The position numbers were made by a program, and so were the translations under genes. A stretch of DNA of 64,000 nt, taken from Verrucomicrobiaceae bacterium (GTDB lineage Bacteria > Verrucomicrobiota > Verrucomicrobiia > Verrucomicrobiales > Verrucomicrobiaceae). Position 1 is the stretch's first letter; each line of letters starts with the position of its first letter. The notes beneath the pieces were generated by a model. That model was not told the origin of the DNA. It made no database searches and worked only from the letters and a program-made list of their open reading frames with translations. The stretch spans positions 1 through 64,000 of the forward strand of contig JAIXZA010000006.1 in the NCBI GenBank assembly GCA_027489965.1, read 5' to 3'. This document shows positions 23,995-33,142 of this stretch, one piece after another.

Positions 23995-24025
23995 GGTAAA
24001 TAGACTATAATTTCGATTATTTACC
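23995..24025 (+). promoter_or_regulatory. Inverted repeat before the PA14/DUF1800 gene
   Basis: GGTAAATA (23995-24002) and TATTTACC (24018-24025) form a perfect 8 bp inverted repeat ending six bases before the ATG at 24032; a second palindrome TTACCTTGGTAA overlaps its left side. It covers the ribosome-binding region, where no clear Shine-Dalgarno is seen. Either a repressor site or a hairpin that limits translation. Confidence 0.45.
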
Positions 24026-24031
24026 TACGGC

Positions 24032-27000
24032 ATGAACAAGTTTATCCCATTTTTATGCTGCGTTTTCATAACGCTAACCATGACTGTTCAGGCTCAGACT
24101 TCCGGAGTTTTGCGCGAAGTTTGGACTAACCTAGAGGGCAGCGCAATTTCCGATCTAACTCTGGCTGATAACTTCCCGGGCACACCTGTGCTGAGAACCG
24201 TTGATGCCAGCTTTGCCTCTCCCGTGAATTGGGCAGAGCGTTACGGGGTGCGGATGCGGGCTTTTTTGACCCCGACGGCTTCAGGGGATTACACCTTTTA
24301 TGTGAGCGGTGATGATGACTGCGAACTCTGGCTGAGCACAGACGAAACGGTGACCAAGAAAGTCAAAATCGCCTCACTGACAAGCTACTCCAATCCCCAA
24401 CAGTGGACCAAATTTGCCTCGCAAAAATCTGCCTCCATCTCACTCGTCGCTGGGCAGCGCTATTACATTGAGGCGCTCATGAAAGAAGGTTATGGCGGTG
24501 ATCATGTCGAGGTAGGCTGGGCACCATCACCGACCGCCACGCCAACGGTGATTCCCGGTACCCATCTGACACCCTTCGAGATTCCAGCGTCCATTCCTAC
24601 AGGTGTGATCGTCGAAGCAGGCAAACCTGTGACGCAATACGCGCCCAACTTCGTGGTGGATCTCCAGGCGCAGGCCCTCCATTTGGCCGACACCAATGCA
24701 ACACCGTCGATTCTTTGGACTCAGGTCAGCGGCCGAACAGCGGTGATTGCCTCAGCAACTCTGGCAACGACGAAAGTGACGCTGCCCAGTGCTGGCACCT
24801 ATGTTTTCCGCGCCGCAGCGACCGTCGGCAGCACGACCGTATCAGACGAAGTGACGGTGACGATCTCCGCACCGCTTGCCCCAGATGCAGGGAAAGCGCT
24901 GGTCGAGTATTGGTTCGGCCTGAGCGGGAGTACGGTGGCCGCCATCTCCACTAGTCTGCATTTTCCCAAATATCCGCAGGCCCACCGAATGGTCACAAGC
25001 CTGACCTCAAACGTCTCCTTGGCAGATCAATTCGGTGAACGCACTCGTGGTTTTCTTTTGGTGCCCAAAACAGGCAGCTATCGGTTTTTCCTTTCGGCGA
25101 ATGAGACCGCCGAATTCCGTCTGAGCACGGATGCCTCTCCCCTGAATCTGGCCCTTCAAGACTCCGTGACGAAAGCGGTCAATGTCGGTGATTTTGCCAC
25201 TCAGAGCACTCAAGCCAGCGCACCCATCCCCCTGACGGCAGGCCAGAAATATGCTTTTGAAATGCTGCGAAAAGACGAATGGGGCAACGATCACTTGAGC
25301 CTCATGTGGCAACAGCCAGGGCAGGAGTTCATGACCGAAATCACGGGCGAATACCTCGCACCACCCGTGGATGTGGCGGCGGTCATTGCTTCTGCTCAGG
25401 AATTCAAACTCACACAAGATTACAATCTCTTTGCGGGTCGGGACACCACCCTCTACTGGCCGAGAAACACTCTGGCACTTTCCGCTTTTGAATCTCGACG
25501 CCTTTGGGCTAATGACACGCCCTCACGTTTATGGACGATGGTGAGTGGCCCTGGTGCTGCTCTTTTCTCTGCTGCAGACAAAGCTCCAACACTGGTCACC
25601 TTTCCAAAAACAGGCACTTACGTCCTGCGCTACGCTGTCACGACCACGAGTAACACAAGCACGGACGAGATCACCGTGAACGTCGTGAATCCGATCAATG
25701 CCAATGTCGGCGGTCTGACTCGCCAAATCTGGTGGAATCGAAGCTTCAGCACGCTAGCGCAGTTTCGCGCTGATCCTACCTTTCCCCTCAACCCCGACTT
25801 TGCCGACACCATCCCCGATCTGCGGCAGACCCAAAACTGGGCCGACAATTACGGCACTCGTGTGACGGGTATTTTGAATGTACCTGCGGGTGGTAAGACG
25901 GAGGTGAATTACACTTTCTATGTGTCTGGCGACGATGAAGCTGAGCTCTCCATCAGCACAGATGCCACACCCGCAAACCTGCGCAAAGTCTGCTTCACCA
26001 CGAATTACACGAATCCTGAGCAATGGAATCGCGATGCCTCTCAGACCTCGGCTCCTATTCCGCTCAAAGCTGGCGGGAGATACTTCATAGAGCTAGTCCA
26101 TAAGGCTACCTGGGGTGCTGATCACTTTGCCGCAGCATGGTCACCAGAGGGTGATAAACTTCCCCAAGTCATTTTAGGCAGTCATGTCGAACCAACGCAA
26201 AAGCTGGCCAGCTTTGACAAAGACATGGCCTTTTATGCCAGTGCAGGCCGCGACCGCTTCTACTGGTGGCCTCATGACCGCATACAACTCACTGGCAAAA
26301 TCATTCAGGCTCTCAGCAGCAGTGCCACCGCCACGGCGGCCTGGCAACAAACCTCGGGTCCAAAAGCGACGATCCTGACGCCGACCACAGCGAACAGTGA
26401 TGTGATTCTTTCCGCCATCGGCACTTATACGTTCGAGTTAGCAGCCACTGATGGCACCCGCACCAGTCGCGATTCCGTGACAATCACGGTAAACAAAGCC
26501 TTTACCGCAGGAACCGGTGCTCTGACACGGTCCGTGTGGCTGGATGTCGAAGGCGGCACACTGGCGAATCTGACCACTTACGATCCGCAGCTAGCCTATC
26601 CACACTTTGAAGATTTGATCCCAAGCGCAGAGCCACCACGCAACTGGGCTGACTATTATGGCCAGCGCTTGAAGGGCACGCTCACCGTGCCGGTCGCAGG
26701 TCGCTACTCCTTTTGGATCGCTTCGGACCATGCATCAGACTTCCAGATCGACCTCAAAGACACGCTGGGCAGGCGCCGAGTCGCCTACCTGGATCATGAA
26801 GGCCACCAGCCTCGCGCTTGGGATGATCATCCTGAGCAAAAGTCCGCCGAAGTGGAGCTAAAAGCAAACACCCCCTACCCTATTCAGATCCTCCACAAAG
26901 AGCGTGACGGCAGCGACCATGTCTCACTCGCCATGAACGGCCCGGCGACGAATGGACGCGAAGCGGTCTCACGGGCGTTCCTCACTCCTGACCACGCCGC

Positions 27001-30000
27001 TCCTGCATTCAATCCTGAGATTACCGCCGCCGTCGGCAGTGACCGCACACTGCTTTGGCCGCAAAACCAAGTGGCCATCGCGGCACTGGTCTATGATTTG
27101 AATCAGGGCCCACAGCCACTGAGCTACCAATGGAGCTGTAGCTCGACCAAAGTGACTTTTGACAAACCGAAAAGCCCCGTGGCGATGCTTACGTTTACCG
27201 GCCCGGGCATCTATGAAGTCAAGATGACCGCCACCGATGGCACCAACACCGCCAGCGACAGCCTCATGATTACGGTGCAAAATCCACTCGCTCCCAAATC
27301 AGGGGGACTGCTGCGTGAGGTCTGGACGGGCATCGGAGGCAGTGGCATCACCGATCTCACCAACGCCAAGACTTACCAAGACGGCAAGCCAAGCTTGAAA
27401 GACATTCTGCCCAATTTTGAAACACCGACGAACTGGGCAGACAATTACGGCCAACGTCTCAGCGGCTACCTCCAAGTCCCTGTCGAAGGTGATTATGTTT
27501 TCCTGATTGCCAGCGATGATCAGAGCGAACTCTGGCTGAACTCAACGGGGGAATCTCCCACTGGAATCAGTAAAGTTTGTTCGGCTCCGTGGGCGACAGG
27601 TCGCTACAACTGGACAGCCAATGCAGCGCAAAAATCCGCCCCAATTCGTCTCGTTCCAGGCAAGCGTTACTACCTCATGGCTTTGCAAAAGGAGGGTGGT
27701 GGAGATGATTACCTGGCCGTGGCCTATCGGCTGAGTTCACAGACCGATGCTCAGGCACAAGTGATTCCAGGCGTCTTACTCAGCCCACCCGACGGCATCA
27801 CAGCCGAGCAGTTTGACACCGAGATGAGCGTGAAAGTGGGGCTTCCCCAGAGTGGTTATTGGCCCAAGGCGCGCTACACGCTCAGTGCTACGGCTATTGA
27901 TCTGGTTCCTGGTCCGCAGCCCCTCGCTTACCGATGGAGCGTCGTCAGTGGCCCCAATGGAAGCACCTTTGATACTCCCACGGCTATCAACACAGGGGTG
28001 GAGTTCACCACGGCAGGCACTTACCAACTGCAGATCACCGCCACCGATGGCAAAAACAGCCGCAGCGCGGCCACAAGCATCACCGTGTTCCCAGCACTCG
28101 GTGTAGGCACAGGCTCGATCCTGGCCGAAGTCTTCAAAGGCATCACCGGCAGCTGGGTCACCGATCTCACCAAAAATGCCAAATACCCCAACAGCCCCGA
28201 CGAACGTTATCAGCTGAAAAGCACAGAAATCCCAAGCAATGCTGGCGACAACTACGGCACACGAATCCGTGGCTATGTTTACCCGCCTGTCAGTGGTGTG
28301 TATCGTTTTAATCTTGCCTCAGACGAATGGAGTGAGGTCTATCTGAGCACAGACCGCACCCCTGAAAAAAAGGACCTACTCTGTTTCGTGCCAGCAGCCA
28401 CGGACTATTATGAATGGCGAAAATTCCCCGATTACCAGCTCAGCCGTCCAGTCTCACTTGTCAAAGGTCAGAGCTACTACCTGGAAATTCGTTACAAGGA
28501 AAGTGGTTGGAGAGATCACCTGGCCCTGGCTTGGCTCTGCCCTGGAAAAACCAATTTTGAAGTCATCGACGGCGCGTTCTTGGCCCCACTGACCTTGGCT
28601 GACAAAGCCCCACCGACCATCACTCTGACCGGTGGCAATGCGGTTACCGTGGGTGTCGGCGGCACCTTTGTGGACCCTGGTTTCTCGGCTACGGATGGCA
28701 TCGACGGCAATCTCAATAGCGCGGTGCGAGTCGAAGGCACGGTGGATACCGCCACCCCTGGCACCTACACCCTTCGATATGTCGTGACAGATCAATCCGG
28801 CAACCAAAGCGTGGTCGCCACTCGCCGAGTCACTGTCGCAGTCGCAGCCAATACGGCCCCCGTTTACCCAATCGACACAAGTGGGAGCCACAACACCACG
28901 GCTTGGGCAGCCCCAACGGCGATCAGCGACATCGATGCATCAAGATTCCTCAAACAAGCCAGCTTTGGCCCAAGCGAAGCAGACATCGCGAAAGTAAAGC
29001 AGGTCGGTTTCTCCAAATGGATCGACGAGCAATTTGCTCTACCCATCAGCAGCCATGTGGAGCATCTGGATCGCATGGCGCTCTTCAAAGGCGCGCAGCA
29101 AAAGCTACTGGAACTCTCACGCACAGCCAACACGCTTGGCCTACCAGGTGCCGTGATGCCCATGGCGAGCACACAGCTGAATACGGAAGACCGCCTCTAC
29201 AGTTGGTGGACGCTGGCGATGACCTCGCCAGACCAGCTTCGCCAGCGTGTCGCCCTCGCTTTGAGCGAAATTCTCGTCATCTCCGACCGCTCAGGCTCTG
29301 CGCTTAGAAACTATCCACGAGGCTGCACCAACTATTACGACCTGCTGGTAAAGTCCCTCGTGCCAGGCAGACCCTATCGACAGCTTTTGGAAGAGGTCAC
29401 CCTTAACCCCATCATGGGCACTTGGCTCACCATGATACGTAGCTCCAAAACGAAACCGGATGAAAACTATGCGCGCGAGATCATGCAGCTTTTCAGCATC
29501 GGTCTGGAGCATTTGAATAAGGACGGCACCTTCAAACGCAACCCTTCAGGCAATGCGATCCCGACCTACACTCAGGACGAGATCCGCGAGCTATCACGCG
29601 CCTTCACTGGCTGGACTTATGCAAACTCAGGCAACTTCACTTACACAAGTTCAGCGGATGTCATGAACGCCATGATGTCCTTTGAAGACCAGCATGATCG
29701 TGGTCAGAAAGTCATCGTCGGCGGTGCCACGGTACCCGCTGGACAAAACGCCCTGCAAGATATTCGCCGCTGCATGGACGTCCTTGCCGCGCACCCCAAC
29801 GTCGGCCCATTCATGGCCGAGCGTCTCATTCAGCGCCTTGTCACCAGCAATCCAAGCCCTGCCTACATCTTCCGAGTTTCAAAAATCTGGGATGACAACG
29901 GCAAAGGTGTCCGAGGTGATCTCTGTGCCGTGGTCAAAGCCATCCTGCTGGACCGAGAAGCACGTACCCTGATCACCACCGCAGACTCTGGAAAACTGAG

Positions 30001-30517
30001 CGAGCCGATGATCCGCCTGTCCCGCCTGATGCGTGCCTTTGGCAAAGCCCCAAGCAGCAACCCACCGCTGCTCGGACGCTACCTCATGTGGAATGCGATC
30101 GACGAAATCGGTCAATGGCCCATGCAGGCACCGACCGTCTTCAATTTCTTCAAACCTGATTACTCTCCCCCAGGACCCGTTTTGGCCGCAGGCATTGTTT
30201 CACCCGAGTTTGAAATCACCACGGAACTCACGGCCACAGACACCGCCAACTACCTTTTTGAAGGAGTCACCAATGGCTTCTACACGAACACCAGCAGCCG
30301 AATCACGATGGATCTCAGCCCCTTGACTCAGCTATGGAGCACGCCCGATGCACTCATGACAAAAATAGAAGTGCTCATCCTCGGCCGCCCGATGAGCGCC
30401 AGTCTGCGCACCAGTCTCATGAGCTTGCACACTCTCCACGCGACCAATGCCAACACGGGCATCAAAGTCATGCTCCAGCTTCTCACGGCCTCTCCCGAGT
30501 TCGTCATGGAAAAGTAA
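24032..30517 (+). CDS. Giant PA14-repeat/DUF1800 secreted protein
   Basis: 2161 residues with a signal peptide (1-22). Six PA14-like modules start near residues 27, 290, 560, 830, 1092 and 1363, a period of ~265-270. Each has a WADNYGxR-type motif, TFYVSGDDD or a variant, LSTD and KxGGDHxxxAW. Each is followed by a PKD/Ig-like strand domain (GTYVFRAAATVGS, GTYTFELAATDGT). Residues ~1525-1610 form a DUF5011-type domain (GGTFVDPGFSATDGIDG). The C-terminal ~520 residues are DUF1800 (RFLKQASFGPSEADI, REIMQLFSIGLEHL). It sits 27 bp before a DUF1501 gene, its usual partner. Probably a surface glycan-binding system; the reaction is unknown. Confidence 0.92.
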   Translation: MNKFIPFLCCVFITLTMTVQAQTSGVLREVWTNLEGSAISDLTLADNFPGTPVLRTVDASFASPVNWAERYGVRMRAFLTPTASGDYTFYVSGDDDCELWLSTDETVTKKVKIASLTSYSNPQQWTKFASQKSASISLVAGQRYYIEALMKEGYGGDHVEVGWAPSPTATPTVIPGTHLTPFEIPASIPTGVIVEAGKPVTQYAPNFVVDLQAQALHLADTNATPSILWTQVSGRTAVIASATLATTKVTLPSAGTYVFRAAATVGSTTVSDEVTVTISAPLAPDAGKALVEYWFGLSGSTVAAISTSLHFPKYPQAHRMVTSLTSNVSLADQFGERTRGFLLVPKTGSYRFFLSANETAEFRLSTDASPLNLALQDSVTKAVNVGDFATQSTQASAPIPLTAGQKYAFEMLRKDEWGNDHLSLMWQQPGQEFMTEITGEYLAPPVDVAAVIASAQEFKLTQDYNLFAGRDTTLYWPRNTLALSAFESRRLWANDTPSRLWTMVSGPGAALFSAADKAPTLVTFPKTGTYVLRYAVTTTSNTSTDEITVNVVNPINANVGGLTRQIWWNRSFSTLAQFRADPTFPLNPDFADTIPDLRQTQNWADNYGTRVTGILNVPAGGKTEVNYTFYVSGDDEAELSISTDATPANLRKVCFTTNYTNPEQWNRDASQTSAPIPLKAGGRYFIELVHKATWGADHFAAAWSPEGDKLPQVILGSHVEPTQKLASFDKDMAFYASAGRDRFYWWPHDRIQLTGKIIQALSSSATATAAWQQTSGPKATILTPTTANSDVILSAIGTYTFELAATDGTRTSRDSVTITVNKAFTAGTGALTRSVWLDVEGGTLANLTTYDPQLAYPHFEDLIPSAEPPRNWADYYGQRLKGTLTVPVAGRYSFWIASDHASDFQIDLKDTLGRRRVAYLDHEGHQPRAWDDHPEQKSAEVELKANTPYPIQILHKERDGSDHVSLAMNGPATNGREAVSRAFLTPDHAAPAFNPEITAAVGSDRTLLWPQNQVAIAALVYDLNQGPQPLSYQWSCSSTKVTFDKPKSPVAMLTFTGPGIYEVKMTATDGTNTASDSLMITVQNPLAPKSGGLLREVWTGIGGSGITDLTNAKTYQDGKPSLKDILPNFETPTNWADNYGQRLSGYLQVPVEGDYVFLIASDDQSELWLNSTGESPTGISKVCSAPWATGRYNWTANAAQKSAPIRLVPGKRYYLMALQKEGGGDDYLAVAYRLSSQTDAQAQVIPGVLLSPPDGITAEQFDTEMSVKVGLPQSGYWPKARYTLSATAIDLVPGPQPLAYRWSVVSGPNGSTFDTPTAINTGVEFTTAGTYQLQITATDGKNSRSAATSITVFPALGVGTGSILAEVFKGITGSWVTDLTKNAKYPNSPDERYQLKSTEIPSNAGDNYGTRIRGYVYPPVSGVYRFNLASDEWSEVYLSTDRTPEKKDLLCFVPAATDYYEWRKFPDYQLSRPVSLVKGQSYYLEIRYKESGWRDHLALAWLCPGKTNFEVIDGAFLAPLTLADKAPPTITLTGGNAVTVGVGGTFVDPGFSATDGIDGNLNSAVRVEGTVDTATPGTYTLRYVVTDQSGNQSVVATRRVTVAVAANTAPVYPIDTSGSHNTTAWAAPTAISDIDASRFLKQASFGPSEADIAKVKQVGFSKWIDEQFALPISSHVEHLDRMALFKGAQQKLLELSRTANTLGLPGAVMPMASTQLNTEDRLYSWWTLAMTSPDQLRQRVALALSEILVISDRSGSALRNYPRGCTNYYDLLVKSLVPGRPYRQLLEEVTLNPIMGTWLTMIRSSKTKPDENYAREIMQLFSIGLEHLNKDGTFKRNPSGNAIPTYTQDEIRELSRAFTGWTYANSGNFTYTSSADVMNAMMSFEDQHDRGQKVIVGGATVPAGQNALQDIRRCMDVLAAHPNVGPFMAERLIQRLVTSNPSPAYIFRVSKIWDDNGKGVRGDLCAVVKAILLDREARTLITTADSGKLSEPMIRLSRLMRAFGKAPSSNPPLLGRYLMWNAIDEIGQWPMQAPTVFNFFKPDYSPPGPVLAAGIVSPEFEITTELTATDTANYLFEGVTNGFYTNTSSRITMDLSPLTQLWSTPDALMTKIEVLILGRPMSASLRTSLMSLHTLHATNANTGIKVMLQLLTASPEFVMEK

Positions 30518-30544
30518 CTTTTAGCCACTGATCCCGCCCCGAAC

Positions 30545-31954
30545 ATGAATGCTGAAAATCTCCCCTCTCTGCTCACACGCCGAAATTTCCTGGGCGGCAG
30601 TGCCTGCTCGGCAATGTCCACGACCTGCCTGCTGAATACGATCCTGACCCTACGGCATGTGAATGCTCAGGCCGCCGATGTCCTCGCGCCGGGCACGCCC
30701 TACAAAGCCATTGTCTGTGTCTTCCTCTACGGCGGTAATGACGCCAATAACCTTGTCATTCCCCGCGAAAGTAGCGCCCACGCCAAGTATGCCACCAGCC
30801 GCAGTGTACTGACCATACCACAGGCCAATGTCCTTGCGCTGAACACACTGAACGATGATGGGCTCCAACTAGGACTGCACCCTTCCATGACAGGGATGCG
30901 TGATCTCTACAATGCTGGCAAGGCCGCGCTCATGACCAATGTCGGCACGCTCATCGCTCCGGCCACGATGGCCGACTACCGCAACCGCACCGCGGCCATC
31001 CCCGAGAACCTTTTTTCGCACAGTGATCAGCAGATGCAGTGGCAGACGAGCGCCAGCACGATGAACGCTGCTTATAACCAAACCGGCTGGGGCGCTCGCA
31101 TGGCGGAAGCCCTCGTCGGCACTCAACAGCGCACCTCGGTTTCGATGCTTGTTTCTCTGAGCGGCACCAACTTTTTCCAGGTCGGCAAAACCATGTTCCC
31201 CTTCCGTCCAGGTCCCGGTGGTACGCCCGTGTTTCGCTTGGGCCAAGGCACCAGCGCCCAGGATGTCACCCGCTACACGGCCTTTCGAAACATTCTCAAT
31301 GCGGAATATGCCAATCTCATGGAAGACGCTTTTGCGGATCTCTCCAACAAGTCCATCATAGAAGCGGATACGATCAATACCGCGCTTGCTGGCACCTCGG
31401 CTTTCCCCACCATTCCAAACACTGGGCTCGGTGAGCAACTCCGCACCGTGGCCAAGATGATCCAAGCGCAGGGACCACTTGGCATCACGCGGCAAATCTT
31501 CTTTGTGGCGACAGGTGGATTTGACACCCATGGCCCGCAGCTTGCCGATCATGCCAACCTCCTCGGCGGTGTCAGCTCCGCGATGAAGGGTTTCCAAGAT
31601 GCTTTGGAAACCATCAACATGGGAGACAGCGTTACCAGTTTTACCGCCAGTGATTTTAATCGAACCTATGACAGCAATGGTCGCGGCTCTGACCACGGTT
31701 GGGGCAGTCATCATCTCGTCATGGGCGGCGCACTCAATGGCCAAAAAGTCTATGGAGCCTTCCCAGACCCAGACATCAATCTGGCCGGACATCCGCTGAA
31801 CACGGGACGCGGCAATTGGATCCCCACCACCAGCGTGGATCAATACGCCGCGACCATGGCCAAATGGTTCGGCCTCAGCAACACACAACTCAATGAAGTG
31901 TTCCCGAACCTCATGAACTTCGATCCCGATCTTGGCTTTATGAAGGCGGCTTGA
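30545..31954 (+). CDS. DUF1501 secreted protein (Tat), partner of DUF1800
   Basis: 469 residues. Tat signal TRRNFLGG at residues 11-18 with a hydrophobic stretch after it. DUF1501 hallmarks: VCVFLYGGNDANNLVIPR, FDTHGPQLADHANLL, SDHGWGSHHLVMGGAL. The fold is that of alkaline phosphatase-like proteins. The DUF1800-DUF1501 two-gene unit recurs in many Proteobacteria and PVC bacteria and is thought to act outside the cytoplasm. The gene begins 27 bp after the DUF1800 stop, so they are co-transcribed. It differs from the DUF1501 protein at 19823, which pairs with DUF1549/1553. Confidence 0.93.
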   Translation: MNAENLPSLLTRRNFLGGSACSAMSTTCLLNTILTLRHVNAQAADVLAPGTPYKAIVCVFLYGGNDANNLVIPRESSAHAKYATSRSVLTIPQANVLALNTLNDDGLQLGLHPSMTGMRDLYNAGKAALMTNVGTLIAPATMADYRNRTAAIPENLFSHSDQQMQWQTSASTMNAAYNQTGWGARMAEALVGTQQRTSVSMLVSLSGTNFFQVGKTMFPFRPGPGGTPVFRLGQGTSAQDVTRYTAFRNILNAEYANLMEDAFADLSNKSIIEADTINTALAGTSAFPTIPNTGLGEQLRTVAKMIQAQGPLGITRQIFFVATGGFDTHGPQLADHANLLGGVSSAMKGFQDALETINMGDSVTSFTASDFNRTYDSNGRGSDHGWGSHHLVMGGALNGQKVYGAFPDPDINLAGHPLNTGRGNWIPTTSVDQYAATMAKWFGLSNTQLNEVFPNLMNFDPDLGFMKAA

Positions 31955-31984
31955 CGAAACCTTGAAATTCACGTCATATCCCAC

Positions 31985-32218
31985 ATGAAAAACCTTCTGT
32001 CGCGCATCACCTCCTCACCTGAGATTTGTCACGGAAAGCCTTGCATTCGTGGACTTCGCTACCCCATCGAGACACTGCTCGAACTTTTAAGCAGTGGCAT
32101 GACGCATCGCGAAATTTTGGATGACTACGAAGACCTCGAAGAGGATGACCTGCGAGCTGCCATCGCCTGGGGAGCACGACTCGTTACCACCAAGCGCATC
32201 GAGGCATTGATGGCATGA
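31985..32218 (+). CDS. DUF433 antitoxin
   Basis: 77 residues. DUF433 pattern: ITSSPEICHGKPCIRGLRYP, then TLLELLSSGMTHREILDDY and the acidic EDLEEDDLRAAIAWGAR. The fold is a winged/homeodomain-like helix-turn-helix that represses the operon and binds the toxin. Its ATGA overlap with the following gene couples them. It starts 30 bp after the DUF1501 stop, so read-through is possible. Confidence 0.9.
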   Translation: MKNLLSRITSSPEICHGKPCIRGLRYPIETLLELLSSGMTHREILDDYEDLEEDDLRAAIAWGARLVTTKRIEALMA

Positions 32219-32568
32219 AATTTATCGTGGATGCCCAGTTGCCCCGTCGGATCGCTCGGGCGCTCCAAACCTGGGGACACGATGCCATCCACACACTCGA
32301 TCTCCCAGCCGGGAACACCACCAGCGACTTTCAGATTGCTAAGCTTGCAGATCAGGAAGGCCGTATCGTCATCACCAAGGACAGTGATTTTGTCGATAGC
32401 TTTCTCCTCCGAGCCGAGCCCGAGCGCCTGCTCCTGATCAGCACGGGCAACATCACCAACGATGAACTCCTGAGCCTTCTGTGCAAGAACCTGTCCGAGA
32501 TCGAACGCATGTTCACACAAGGGGTTTTCGTCGAGATCAGCCGCCAGCACCTCACTCTGCATCAATGA
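32215..32568 (+). CDS. DUF5615 PIN-like toxin
   Basis: 117 residues. PIN-like Mut7-C fold: MKFIVDAQLPRRIARAL with the first acidic metal ligand (Asp6), then DQEGRIVITKDSDFVDS with the conserved ITKDSDF. It is the expected toxin partner of DUF433 proteins, presumably an RNase, and overlaps the antitoxin by 4 bp. Its stop overlaps the start of the next gene in the same way (ATGA at 32565), so three genes are coupled. Confidence 0.9.
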   Translation: MKFIVDAQLPRRIARALQTWGHDAIHTLDLPAGNTTSDFQIAKLADQEGRIVITKDSDFVDSFLLRAEPERLLLISTGNITNDELLSLLCKNLSEIERMFTQGVFVEISRQHLTLHQ

Positions 32569-33140
32569 GTCGAATCAAGCGCCTCCTCCGCCCCCTTCTC
32601 TTCGTCCTCATCGTACTGCTTGCCGTGCTCTTCGGGCTCATGCTGGGAAAAGGCGGCGGCATTGCCGAGCTGTGGACGGATGTGCAGAACTTGTTTGGCC
32701 GTGAAAAATACCAACTCGACCCCAACGACCCTGTTTTGAAAGCCGGACTGCCGCAACCCGATCCCCTTGCAGGAATACCGGATGGGCCACTGAATGAGCT
32801 TTTAAGGCCCGATCTCACGCCTGAACAGCAGACCCAGATTGTCGGCCAGATGCTCCTGGACTACTGGACAAACGTGCGCAGCCTACCCAATGGCACTTGG
32901 GAGGAAATCAGGGAGCAACTGGCGGGGAAAAACAAAAAAGATTTGGCTTTCGTTCCCAAGGAACATCCCGCCATGACAACCAACACGTTTCGCCGCAAAC
33001 CGGACGAGCCGGGAATCCATCTGCATGTGATTTCCAGCAGTGGATGCGCCTTCCAGCTCATCTATGAAGGACCGGATAAACAGCCCTTCACAGACGATGA
33101 TCAGATTCGCAATTACCCGCCAGATTTGGTCTTTAAATAA
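32565..33140 (+). CDS. Membrane-anchored protein of unknown function
   Basis: 191 residues from the ATG at 32565, chosen because of its 4 bp overlap with the toxin gene. One N-terminal membrane segment (LLFVLIVLLAVLFGLMLG) is followed by a periplasmic part with PDLTPEQQTQIVGQMLLDYW and a C-terminal pattern resembling type II secretion pseudopilin ends (GPDKQPFTDDDQI, read as a calcium-loop-like DDDQ with acidic residues). The D-x-K/D-x3-F-x-DDD arrangement occurs in PVC pseudopilin-related proteins. Whether it belongs to the toxin-antitoxin unit is unclear. It converges with the CysJ-like gene, leaving 2 bp between the stops. Confidence 0.6.
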   Translation: MSRIKRLLRPLLFVLIVLLAVLFGLMLGKGGGIAELWTDVQNLFGREKYQLDPNDPVLKAGLPQPDPLAGIPDGPLNELLRPDLTPEQQTQIVGQMLLDYWTNVRSLPNGTWEEIREQLAGKNKKDLAFVPKEHPAMTTNTFRRKPDEPGIHLHVISSSGCAFQLIYEGPDKQPFTDDDQIRNYPPDLVFK

Positions 33141-33142
33141 CC

